This document shows positions 33,901 through 43,660 of a stretch of 64,000 bases of DNA, piece after piece. The stretch comes from Symsagittifera roscoffensis. Lineage: Eukaryota; Xenacoelomorpha; Acoela; Convolutidae. The stretch spans positions 37,970,518 to 38,034,517 of the forward strand of contig NC_087062.1 in assembly GCF_963678635.1 (NCBI RefSeq). Reading direction: 5' to 3'. The notes under the pieces were generated by a model. The model saw nothing but the letters and a program-made list of their open reading frames with translations, searched no databases and was not told the origin of the DNA. The number at the start of each line of letters is the position of its first letter. Position 1 is the stretch's first letter. The translations under genes and the position numbers were made by a program.

Positions 33901-33990
33901 ATCCTCTCAGTAAAATAAAACTGAACTGAAGATAAACTGAAAAATGGGTGAAAACCCTTGAGACTCTCTAAATTCTGTATTATTTTTATT
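30984..33990 (+). pseudogene. Non-LTR ORF2: endonuclease and reverse transcriptase, frameshifted
   Basis: The apurinic-type endonuclease is open at 31006-31524 (FNTRSLVDI, CLTDTWLT, GGVLIAIKND, LTGDLNLSQTNW). The linker follows at 31643-32185, then KSTGPDKIG, a damaged fingers region with a local duplication (CTTCAGTAAATCTAATATGCAG at 32219 and again at 32510), motif A as LGFAKAFDTVPHSVL (usually LDFSKAFD), PQGSILGPLLFLLFINDLPE, motif C FGYADDFKV, then the thumb to a stop at 33929 and an (ATT)n-like tail. The layout is CR1/Jockey-superfamily. Frameshifts and stops show it is dead, but the 3' kilobase is almost identical to 28274-29292. Confidence 0.9.
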
Positions 33991-34004
33991 ATTATGATTA
34001 GTAA

Positions 34005-34085
34005 AAATTTGACTACCTCTCGGATTCGATCAGCGACCTAAAGATTATGAGTCTCAAGCACTAACCACTCAGCCATGGACGCTTA
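34005..34085 (-). tRNA. tRNA-Met(CAT)-like sequence, probably a pseudogene or SINE head
   Basis: On the minus strand: TGGCTGAGTGGTTAGTG (A box, D arm), an anticodon region GACTCATAATC with CAT in a seven-base loop, TTTAGGTCG variable part and GATCGAATCC (B box). The T stem and acceptor stem pair poorly (GCGTCCA against AGAGGTAGT), so it is unlikely to be a working tRNA. Confidence 0.4.
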
Positions 34086-34875
34086 ATAAATGCACACTAG
34101 CCACAAACAAAGGAGAGAACAGATGCTATGAAGTTTTCAATGCTAGAGATCGTGATTATAGCAAACGCGCCACCAAATAAGTGAACACTTTTATGTGTGA
34201 GTTAGGTTAGAAAAATAGAAGGTTCGTACTAATAAACTAACGCTCACAAGCTGGCTTGTGTAATAATAATAATAAAAAATATTAGGGCTGATATATCACT
34301 CGGTTTATTCTGATGATGATTTGGTAACTTAATTTATGTAAAAGAACAAGTTTTCTGAAAACAAACCTAGGCCATCGAATTACTGTGCTAGTACAGCAGA
34401 GGATTACTATCAGTAATTAGTTGATTTTTTTTTCAAAAATGACTTTTCTGCGCGTACGAAGACACAAAAACCCTGCAAAAAAATATAACTGGCTTCTATA
34501 AACTACAATTAGTTTTGCAACATAACAAAATCGAAAAATTTCTAGAGAAACTCAAAAAGTATTGAAAACATTTCTTTCAAGTTACATTCTAACCCCAGCG
34601 ATAAGCAAGGGTATTTCAACCGAGTACTAGATTTACTCCCGAGAAAAACTATGTTTAGGGAATATTCGACTCCTGATAATAGCGATATAAATTTTATTAC
34701 TTGCAGGAAAATGTCACTCCAAATTTATTAATGCTGATCGGTTGTAAATTTACCAACTCCGAAGGTGTAGTTTCCTTTTTTCACTAAATACTCGCTCTTT
34801 CTGGCGAGCACGGAATAGACGCTACCTGCCTGGTAGGCACATATCATTTGGAATGACATCCACGAAAAAACTTAC
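34086..34875. other. Non-coding DNA
   Basis: No gene recognised. A short (TAA)n microsatellite lies near 34261-34275. This is downstream of the orphan exon at 34876-35129 and may be its intron. Confidence 0.4.
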
Positions 34876-35129
34876 TGTTGAAATAGAATACACGAAGACT
34901 GATTCGATCTACTTGTGACAGAATTTTGCAGCAGTTTTAAGTCGTGATCAGTTAATTGGCTCACAATAAGAACCATTAAATCAATTCTGCAATTCCATTC
35001 AACATTGAATCCGTCCCCTTCTGATATCTTTGTCCTCCATTCAGAAATTAAGTTGTCACTAACTTTAAGGTCTTCGGCAATCTGGACCAGTTTTTCACAT
35101 ATTTGTTTTCTGTCAATGCCTAAGGTCAT
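34876..35129 (-). CDS. Orphan first coding exon of unknown host gene
   Basis: Starts at an ATG 18 bases after an in-frame TGA and runs 254 bases without a stop to a consensus donor (CAACA then GTAAGT). The peptide is helix-rich and charged, with MTLGIDRKQICEKLVQIAED near the start, SEWRTKI in the middle and LTDHDLKLLQ near the end. It is less biased than random AT-rich frames. A death-fold-like helix bundle is conceivable, but no family is recognised. The partner exon to the left was not found. The start codon context is plain. Confidence 0.45.
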
Positions 35130-35392
35130 CGCAAAATGAAGCCGTCATTGCATAATTTGAGCACCACCACCGTTACTTAGCAAACTAATGAATCAACATT
35201 TTTGTCAATCAGGTACCATAAATTCTGAAAATCAAACAAACTTTTTGAGTAGCTACAAATATGTAAGTATTGTTGAAAAATTATTGTGGTATAGCTTTTA
35301 ACAAGTTTACTTGACGTCTTAATTTTCTGAAAAATTCTGGACTTGAAACAGCGAATTAGAGTTGAAACTGAAGGAATTTTTGATTAAAAAAA

Positions 35393-35440
35393 GTAAAATT
35401 CAAATGTTTTCGCAACACTGGGCATCGTCAGGATTTATAC
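35393..35440 (-). ncRNA. Hammerhead-ribozyme-like motif 1
   Basis: On the minus strand: core CTGACGA, short arm with GC..GC, then GAAAACATTT and GAA. The flanks GTATAAATC and GAATTTTAC pair as stem I with internal mismatches, including C-G and U-A next to the core. It fits a type I hammerhead with a very short stem III, although stem III pairing (AACATT) is imperfect. No PLE coding part is adjacent, so it is a solo fragment. Confidence 0.4.
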
Positions 35441-35774
35441 ATTTCTTTAAATAGTAATCAGACCATCGAAAATATCATAGTAACCGAGGTTACAGTCAGC
35501 AGCCTTTTCATCACATTATCCAGTTAAAATCTTAGGAACTTTCTAGATACTGAAGAGTAAGGTATAATGTTAATAGAAGTAGAGAATCATTGTAAATTCA
35601 AACAAATGATTTCGAACGTTTTTGTGCATCTTCAGGTTTTAAGAATCTAAACTATATGTTCAAAATGATCAAAGATTATAAAGTGTCATATACGTCATTA
35701 TTTCAAAATTTAAAAAACTTATCCTTTTACAACTTCACAATTATTACTAATCTTGGAGAAATTTTTGCTAAAAA
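35441..35774. other. PLE-derived non-coding fragments
   Basis: No gene. A third, decayed hammerhead-like sequence lies near 35597-35640 (minus strand CCTGAAGATGCACAAAAACGTTCG), lacking stem II and one core part. These fragments look like remains of PLE 3' ends. Confidence 0.4.
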
Positions 35775-35822
35775 GTAAATTTCAAACGTTTTCGCAACTA
35801 TGTACATCGTCAGGATTTGTAC
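35775..35822 (-). ncRNA. Hammerhead-ribozyme-like motif 2
   Basis: Same layout as the copy at 46127-46174: CTGACGA, ATGTACATAGTTGC, GAAAACGTTT, GAAATTTAC, with stem I strand GTACAAATC. All conserved core bases (CUGANGA, GAAA, U at the cleavage position) are present. It is a detached PLE 3' fragment beside a different RT remnant. Confidence 0.5.
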
Positions 35823-35879
35823 AATAAACTTATCTAAATGACGATAAAACATCAATTCATTCATGTCATTCGTGTCCTT

Positions 35880-36660
35880 GGTCCGCCTCTTTACAATTGC
35901 TCTACCCATGATATTGATGTTTCAGATTTTCCACCACGTTATCAACTTATGCTGACGATAACAATCCTCTTGTAGCTGGCTGCAATAGCGCTGACAATGC
36001 TCGGGAAGTTATTAGTTCGCTCTGTCACCAATTTGACGCAAGAAACTTGTTTCTCAATGTTCAAAAATCTTCCAAGGAAATGCGTATCATTTTCAACCAT
36101 AGTGGCAGTAATGCCATTCATATGGTTGAGGGCATTGAGGTTTTTGATGACCTCAAAGTGCTGGGGTTTACGATTGACTCTAAATTTGGTTTTTCTAAGC
36201 ATATTGACAAAGCTGTTAAACAATCGAATTCTATACTTTTTTCAATCTGGCGTCTTGGTAAAATCGGTTATTCGAAGGACGAACTTGGTATTTTGTATCG
36301 TGCTTTTATTCTCCCAAAGCTTTACTATGGCATTAATGTTTGGGGTGGTTCAATTGTTAAAGATCTAGAGAAGATAAATTTGTTTCAAAGACGTGCAATA
36401 AGGCTCGGCGTTACTGATACTTATGAACCAATATCTGCAACTATTAGAAGAGCTGACCAAAAACTCTACGATGCAATCTTCCAAACAGGTTCTGATCATC
36501 TGTTGGTTTGATTAGTTCCGACACGTTCTACCTAGTCAGCAAACAATCTGCGCTGTCGTGATCCACCTATTGCTCGCTGTAAGATGGAGAGGCAAATGAA
36601 AATATTTCGTTATCGCCTGCTTCGCAGACTTCATGACATATAGTTTAATTTGTTATGTCT
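35880..36660 (+). pseudogene. Non-LTR RT C-terminal fragment of a third family
   Basis: Begins at motif C (STYADDNNPLVAGCNS) and continues LCHQFDARNLFLNVQKSS, then FDDLKVLGFTIDSKF (usually YLG..ID..L), FSIWRLGKIGYSKDELGIL, PKLYYGINVWGG and the end of the thumb domain with LFQRRAIRL. After a stop near 36511 the frame continues as degraded RNA-element sequence to a TATC-rich tail (36698-36722). The open part 36047-36511 is 154 codons. Its sequence differs from the two other non-LTR families here. Confidence 0.8.
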
Positions 36661-36697
36661 TAATACGATTTATAGATGTCATTCTATAACTAATTTA

Positions 36698-36722
36698 AGT
36701 ATCTATCTAGCTATCTATCTAT
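36698..36722. repeat. (TATC)n microsatellite
   Basis: TATCTATCTAGCTATCTATCTATC, one interruption. It marks the 3' tail of the RT fragment to its left and the point where PLE copy A begins. Confidence 0.8.
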
Positions 36723-36724
36723 CA

Positions 36725-39700
36725 AATTACAAATGTTATTTACAATAATTCAGATACATTTTGGTTCTAAACCATCATGTTAAAAAATTAGCCAATCACA
36801 GTTGACCTCTAAATTACTATTATGATTAACATATTTTTTAACCTCTCATAATAATTAAACAGCTTTAATTTATTTTGTCTGGAAGTTTCTGAGTCATAAT
36901 TTTGATTTATACATGCACATTTTAAAATAAAAAACCAAAAATATTTTGGGACTAAATTTTCAGTGTTAACTCCCTGCTCCTAAACTCATCGCGCCTGTTC
37001 AAGCCCGGTTTCTCTTTCCTGATATGTATTGCCTCTAGTGTTAAGAATTTTGTTTGGTGTTTGATCTATCTATTATTTCCCAACTAAGATCTGCGCTATT
37101 TCCCCCAAGTTGGCATTGCTTAAGGTGGAGGCCTACCGGTGAGTCTGCTTTCTTATGTTAATCAATTCTAGTGGTAAAATGTCGAACAGTTTGACCGACA
37201 TAGGTGGAAGTGCAACCACTACATGACATATATAAACCACTCTTGACTTGAGGTCATTAGAAAATGCTGACTTCAGTGATGGTGAATATGATTCTAGTTT
37301 TCTTGTGGTGAAAACCACCTGAACGTTAGTTAATTTTCATTAACCTGTTAGTAAAATATTGGCTTTGGTTACCTCTATATTGCACCATCAGCATTAGGGG
37401 CTTCTTATCCTTTGGTGATTGAGTTGACAAACACCTCTCACTATCCAGGGGCTTGCCCTTACCCTCGATGATTTCGCATAAGGCGCCTAAGCCACTTTTG
37501 CGAACCAATTTTCAGGGTACTGATTTGTCAGCCATTGCGCCCTATTAGTTTCCATTGCCTTATCAAATTGATCCCAGCTAGATGTACTCCTAAAAACCCT
37601 GTGTACAGTGCTTTGGATAAAACTACGCTTATACGGAGTTGGCGCGCAGCTTCTATAGTTTAGTTGATACCAACTGCAAGTTGTACCCCTACCCTGCGAT
37701 AAATTTATGTTCAAAGCCAGGAACGCCAAATTCCCCTCCGAATTAGTTTCCTCTGGAGTGAAATGCAGATTTGGATGAAGAGAATTGGCGGCATCGAGAA
37801 GACAAAACTCGGCTCCCCTCTTACTGTTCTAACAATATCATCCAGATACCTGAGGAACAATTTCACCTGGTGAGTATCTTTCTCCTTGTTCTTAGCGCGG
37901 CAGCAGCTTTCACAGTACCAGACTATCTCGGTTACTGATGCGTACACATCATCGGATATTTGTCTGCATTTTATTTGATACCAGTTTCGGCAACACTTGC
38001 ATTCAGCCTCCTGTATCTCAGTTCCCACCGGTATTTCTTGTCTTAGAGCAAACTTGTTTTGTTTCAGCCATAGGTTTGCCAGAATTACCGCTAGAATGGG
38101 TATTGCTAGACCATCAATTTGCACATACCATGAATCATTACACTTGAAATATATTTTGTTTACCGCCATATACAAAAGCATTTTCATGGTTGCTCTTTGA
38201 ATATCAGGAGGAGCTTCTGTAGGGCAATTTCAATTGCTTCCTTCAGGGAAAGTTAGTGTACAAACTTTTCACATCAAGAGATATTATGGTTTCATCCGGA
38301 TCTAGGGCAATGTTTTCAATTGTTTCTCCGGGATCCTTAGCATTGGTTTCTATATTGGCTCCATCGGTTTTGTCAAAAATTTTGCAAGCATTTTGCTAAG
38401 ATTCTCATACGAGCTGCCTGGAAGGGATAGTACTGGTCGTAAGGGTGTCTCAGGCTTGTGTACCTTAGCTACACCGTAAAAACGGTCGGGTTGCCCCCTG
38501 TCGACCTCATCTTAGAATATAACTGATCACTTATCTCGTCATTTTTTTTCATGGCTAGTAATTCTTTGTTAAGTTCTTCCTTAATTTTAAGTATAACTTC
38601 ATCAGTGGTTGCATCTTTTTTCACAAACTGAACAGATTGCAACACGGATTCCAGCTTTGACTCACACGTTTGTTTCCTCATTATGCAAAAACTACCCTCT
38701 TATCAAAAGGCACAGCCAGCAACCCTTTATCTCTGAGATATTTCCTCGTGTTTTCAACGGCTTTGTCTCTTGGGTTTACATTACCTTTTTTGCATATGCC
38801 TTCGCGGCGGCTTCTATTTCACATAAATTTTCACCAGATGTTTTTAATATTTTCAATTGTGAGAGGAAAATGTCGATACCCGCCAAAAAATGTGTTTCGT
38901 TAAATTTGTCTCTAATGGGATGCTTCGGGCCCATTGATAGCACTTCATGTATCCATTCAGGCAGTTCAATGTTATCAAGCACCGTAAATGATCGCTCATT
39001 TCTCTCCCAAGAGGTTTATCATGTCTCTCGGACAGTTTTTCAAAATTTTTTCTTTGGTTTTTTGATGTTGTCTTTAAGCTTGCCTCAACTTGACGCCTCA
39101 CGAAGCGGAAAAAGGATGCCCACCACTGTTCGTCGATTTCTTTTTATACCAGTGATCTTGCTTTCATTAGCATCTCCTCGTATCTTTTCCTATCCTCATT
39201 TGCCCCAGAAGTTTCAGTCCTTAGTAGTCTCAATTGAAAATTATGAGCAGCTTCGTCCAAAAAAAACCGTTCTCGGGGACCCTAAACTTCAAAAAGTCCG
39301 GTATTAGATCGTTTTTCAGACTTTTTCTCAAAAATTTCAGTCTATGTATAGATACTTGAACTTCTTTAAAGAGTTTTAAATAGTCTAACACAATTTTCCA
39401 AGTTAGTTTTTTTTTTAAATTTGTCTGAGCCAAACATCAGGCAAAAGTACTGTGGTCATTGTTTTGCAGGCCACGAGTAATGAAACTCACAAGGCACAAA
39501 GCAAAACAAATCACGCTTTCTCACCACTGTCTCTGAAGTGCAGACACTTCCTCTGCCTTCAGCTTCTGCTCACGTCTTGCTTTCACCTTCCTCCGTGTCT
39601 GTGATGGTCTTTGTTCTTTGCCTCTGATATTGCCAATCAGCTCTGACAGCCTTTATTTGTGTGCCACTACCAATCGCAGAGATTTCAACTCCAATTCAGC

Positions 39701-40150
39701 ACTCTGGTGCAGCTTCAAATTTTCCTTGAAGTGCTCCGGGTCGTTTTGCGTGCTCTTGGAGAGTAGCCGTTTTGTTGCTGGAATAATGAGCACTCCTATG
39801 CCGAGAAGCTGACCAAACAAGTCGGGCGTTCCTTCATTTCTGCAAAAGACGATCGCCAATATCTGCTGCTTCTTCGACTTCGAATAGTCTTTCAGCTCTT
39901 CGACACCGGCTAGGCGATAGTTGTTTGTTCTGTGGCTGCTAATGGTGTTGTTCACCACGTCGTGCCACACAACCACTTTTTTCTCCTTCGATGGACTGTC
40001 TTCCAGTAATCGTCGGAGGTTCTTCCTTTGGTTCAGCAAGTTGTTATTAAGGGATAGGTTAAAAATTGCTGTAACAAGGCTCTCGTAACGCTTTTTTTTC
40101 ACATGTGTTAATGGTGTTGATGCTGTGGAACAGGGAGCTAGCTGCTTCAA
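36725..40150 (-). pseudogene. Penelope-like element copy A (near full length, several frameshifts)
   Basis: Minus strand, 5' to 3' in the element: an upstream segment (40150-39653) with VVVWHDVVNN, ILAIVFCRNEGTPDLFGQLL and VLIIPATKRLLSK; the N-terminal PLE region (39430-38776) with SMGPKHPIRDKFNETHFLA and LCEIEAAAKAYAKK; the lead to RT (38681-38300) with VLSLPGSSYENL; motif A ISLDVKSLYTNFP; motif B-like DGLAIPILAVILANLWL (about 38065-38118); an inserted PHD-like finger; motif C LFLRYLDDIV (about 37831-37860); the thumb (RSCAPTPYKRSFIQ, VHRVFRSTSSW); and a GIY-YIG endonuclease damaged by frameshift (37133-37318). PLEs use the RT and nuclease for target-primed insertion. At 36725-36955 the 3' UTR is the same as in copies B and C. 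Confidence 0.88.
37898..38070 (-). other. PHD-type zinc finger inserted within PLE RT (copy A)
   Basis: Between motif B and motif C the frame runs through ECKCCRNWYQIKCRQISDDV to EIVWYCESCC. The spacing C-x2-C-x4-(H/Q)-x2-C and the W-x-C-x2-C end match the second half of a PHD finger; the usual His is Gln here, and the first Cys pair is replaced by an Asn/Lys-rich segment (KQNKFALRQ). Copy B keeps the first Cys pair, so the finger was probably complete in the ancestor. PHD fingers read histone tails; a role in targeting is a guess. Confidence 0.75.
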
Positions 40151-40349
40151 TATGAATCTTTTCGGTAACTCAAATAAAAAATGGCCATATTCTACGTATC
40201 GATAAAAAACACTATAAAAACTTCCTATACAATCATAAAAATCATTTAAAGTTTTTATACTGGCCCTTTAATATGAAAACAGTTGGAATTTTAAGCTCTT
40301 CGCTTTTAGGTTTATCACAAATTTACAAGTAAAATTGAAGAAGTTTTTG

Positions 40350-42640
40350 CTCAAAAGTAAGTTTCAAACGTTTTCGCAGCTATGTGCAAAGTCAATTTAC
40401 AAATGTTATTTTTCATAATTCACATACATTTTGGTTCTAAACCATCATGGTAAAAAATTAGCCAATCAAATTTGACCTCTAAATTACTATTACGATTAAC
40501 ATACTTCTAATCTGTAAAATTAATTAAACAGTTTTGAATTAATTTGTCGGGAAGTTTCTGAGTCATAATTTTGATTTAGACACGTGCGTTTTAAAATAAA
40601 ACAAAAATATTTTGGGACTAAATTATCAGTTGTAAAAGTTATCAATACCAAATTTTCAGAACTAATATCATGTAACAACCTTTAAGTAACAATTTTAATA
40701 AATTAGCCACAAATTTCTGAGTTTTTAACTTTTTGTATTCAAAATTTCGTTTTCTTGCTAACTTCATGCTAATATGAAAGTTAATTCGAAATTATTTGTT
40801 TTAGCCTTAGTGGCGGATTCTGGAACTATAGCCTAAATGTGTCATCTCCATACTTCTACTGGTCGCGCGTGTTAAACGCGCCGGTCTCTTTTCTAATTTG
40901 CAGCGCCTCTCATGCAAGTAACTTAATGCTGCTGGTGGCCTATATCACTACCTCACTACCTTATATGCTGTCCACCTCTTGTAACCTCTTTTCGGTGTTC
41001 CTCAGTCCTTGTGGTGAGATATCGGACCGTCTGGCCAACATAGATGGACTTGCACTCAAAGCGTTCAAGTCTGTCCACCACTTTTGATTTCAGTTCAATG
41101 TTGAAGGAGGATTTTAAAGAGAGCATACAAGTTTTCATTTTCCGCGTATGGAATATTATATGCTCATTAGCGATATCGCGCTCTTTTTTTTGCTACTGTC
41201 TGACTGTGATTCCTCCGATATTGAACCATCAAGATGGGCGGTGAATCGCTGCTATAGTCACAGGGCTTCTTTTCTCAGCCATCTGGTTTTTGTTTGCCCC
41301 CCCCCCCCCATGATCTTTTGAAGGGCTTGCGATGCACCCCGCGACGACCCACTTTCCCGATACTGGATATCCAATCACTGTTTACGGTTGTTTTCCATTG
41401 CTTTATCAAAATTTTCCCATGTGGTCGTACTGAGAAAAACCCGTTGAACAGTCCCTTCTATCAAACTTCTATTGTACTGAAGGTTGGCGCAACTTCTGAA
41501 ATTTAGTATGTTACCTGTATCTGGTGGTTTCTGATACCATCTACAGTTACTTTTCCTGTTTTTATCAATTCTAATTTTTAAAATCCACAATTGCCAATTT
41601 CTCAGATGTGTTTAAGGTCTCTTTTGTGAACTGTAACTTTGGATGTAATAAGTAATTACAGTACCAGATAGTAATTCAAGCATCATATGATTTATAGTAG
41701 CATTTTATGTGACACCAGTTCAAACAGCGTTCACAACCCTCACCTTTTGACCTGTATGTGACCTTTTTATTGAACTTACATTTGTTGCATTCAGATCTTT
41801 TTCGGGTATAAACATTTAGGGATTATCCCCCGACTGTAGAGTTTTGTACTACTTCACCCAAAAAACTGCTAAAGTAACGGCAAGAGATGCCCTCATTGCC
41901 AATTATTATTTTTCAACGTACCATATTTCGTTGCACTTGAATTGGATTGTCTAAATGTCAGGTTCAACAGTCTCTTCATGGTTTTCCTAGCAACTGATGG
42001 TTGTTCATGTTGCTCATAAAATTTTCTCAGAGCTAATTCTATTACTTCTCTGAGTGGTACACTTGCGTAAAAACTCTTCACATCTAGAGATATCACATTT
42101 TCATTGGGCTCAAGACCAAAGCACTCTAAGATTTCTCTCGTCCTAGTGACTTGGTTTCGATGTTTGCACCCTCTTAACTCTCAAAAAATTTTGCAAGAAC
42201 CTTGTTCAGGTTATAATAAAAGCTACCAGGCGAGGAGAGGAACGGTCTCATTGGGTTACTCTCTTTATCCATCTCCGCCAACCCATAAAACCTGGCGGGC
42301 TGCCCCCCCCCCCCCAGTAGACCTCATCCTTGTGTAGAGACTCTCTTTGCGTCAAAACAATTGGCAGGTTGTCTTGGTGTTCGAACACAGCCCACAAAAA
42401 CTTTTGCTCCAGCTGGACGTCCTGGTGCAGTGCCTGATATTCGTTCACCAGCTCCGTTCCTCTGTTCCACTTTGAAATGATGCATCTTGTAATAGGAACG
42501 ACAATAATACCCGAGCTGATCCATTGGTTACTGATATCTGTGTACCGTTTCTCTGACAGTATACGATTGCGCTGATTTTTGTCAGTGTCTTCTTGTCCAG
42601 TGTCTTCAAATATAAAGAGAATCAGATGGTTATGGATCAA
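40350..42640 (-). pseudogene. Penelope-like element copy B (diverged, internally deleted)
   Basis: Minus strand: an upstream segment (42640-42330) with GIIVVPITRCIISK and a following LHQ..LE.K helix that aligns with the same part of copy A; then directly the RT lead (FMG..., SNPMRPFLSSPGSFYYNL) because the N-terminal PLE region is deleted; motif A SLDVKSFYASVPLREVIELA (41893-42096); AVTLAVFWVK (motif B region); a PHD-like finger; a short deletion that removed motif C; thumb RSCANLQYNRSLIEGTVQ; GIY-YIG part with CKSIYVGQTVRYLTTRTEEH (40956-41138). The 3' UTR at 40390-40650 matches copies A and C. It is well diverged from A, so it is a separate subfamily or an older copy. Confidence 0.82.
41640..41805 (-). 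other. PHD-type zinc finger inserted within PLE RT (copy B)
   Basis: Minus strand: ECNKCKFNKKVTYRSKGEGC then ERCLNWCHIKCYYKSYDA, one stop, and IWYCNYL. Here the first pair C-x2-C, the second pair C-x2-C, the His of C-x4-H-x2-C (written NWCHIKC) and the WYC signature are all kept. It sits in the same place, after the motif B segment AVTLAVFWVK, as in copy A. The last Cys is lost with the deletion that follows. Confidence 0.7.
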
Positions 42641-43660
42641 TTCAAACAGGTTGAGAAAAATAACACCTGAACGGAATAAACCGGAATTGAAACTGACTCA
42701 AAAAGTCTTACCTGATATGAGGCTACGGGTCTACCATATTTTTATATGAAGCCGCGCGTTTGTTCTTTGGCTCTATAAATAGAAAATTCCTTCGAAAGGA
42801 GTTTTGTCATTAAAATACCGAGTACACAGGCAGAATTCGCAACCTGAACTGAGAGGTAGTTTCTCTGCTGAAGAAAACTATCTACCCTGGGTTCCTCGGT
42901 ACACAAGCTCAATTTTATACAACCTTATTCAGAAAAATCTGTGCCAGGGCCGGAGGAAACCTGAACATCAAAGTCTATTGGTTGAAAAGGCATCCATCAA
43001 AATTTAAATCATTGTAATTATCAGATTTTCAGTCTTCGCCTCCTCAGCCGTTCCGGGGTTACGCCTGCGGCCGGAGCGTGCGCCTGTTCTAGTAGGGCTA
43101 GGGAGTCAACTTCCAACAGCTAATGGGATGAGCGTCAAACTGTCTGGTCGCTTCTGATCTGTCCTGTGGAGATGGCGTGGCTCTGAAACAGAGGGAACTT
43201 GTTGGAGGTGAAACTTTACTTTATGAGGGCATTCAGGTTTGAATTGCAGGAGAATCTCCCGGTTCTTTTAAGACATGATAGTCCATGCCATTCAACTTCG
43301 GTTACCTTTTATTCCGCAAACGCATCTATGAATCTCACAATTTTTTGAATGTAGGCGGAGTCCAATTGCGATTCTAAGCTATTGATTTTGACAGTTGCAA
43401 TCTTCGATTTTTACACGGTATGACTTTCTACCATAGCGATTCAAACAGCTCCTGGTATGCATTGAGCTTTTGTACATCAGTAGATTCTAGTTTCACAAAC
43501 CTTTGAGAAATTTCTCTTTTAAAAATGGACTCTGTCAAAACTTTTTGGATTTCATTTTCAGGAGGTAGTTCACATTTTGCTGATTCAAACGAAAATTCTA
43601 ATGCTTCATTATATGTTCCGTCCTTGTGCTCCAAACCAAAAAGTTGACTCAAGATAGCTT
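42641..43660. other. No certain gene; short unrecognised minus-strand frame
   Basis: Mostly non-coding. A 74-codon minus-strand frame at 43428-43652 (SFESAKCELPPENEIQKVL and KREISQRFVKLESTDVQKL) has the composition of protein but no motif I know. It could be the 5' part of PLE copy B or another element. Confidence 0.35.
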
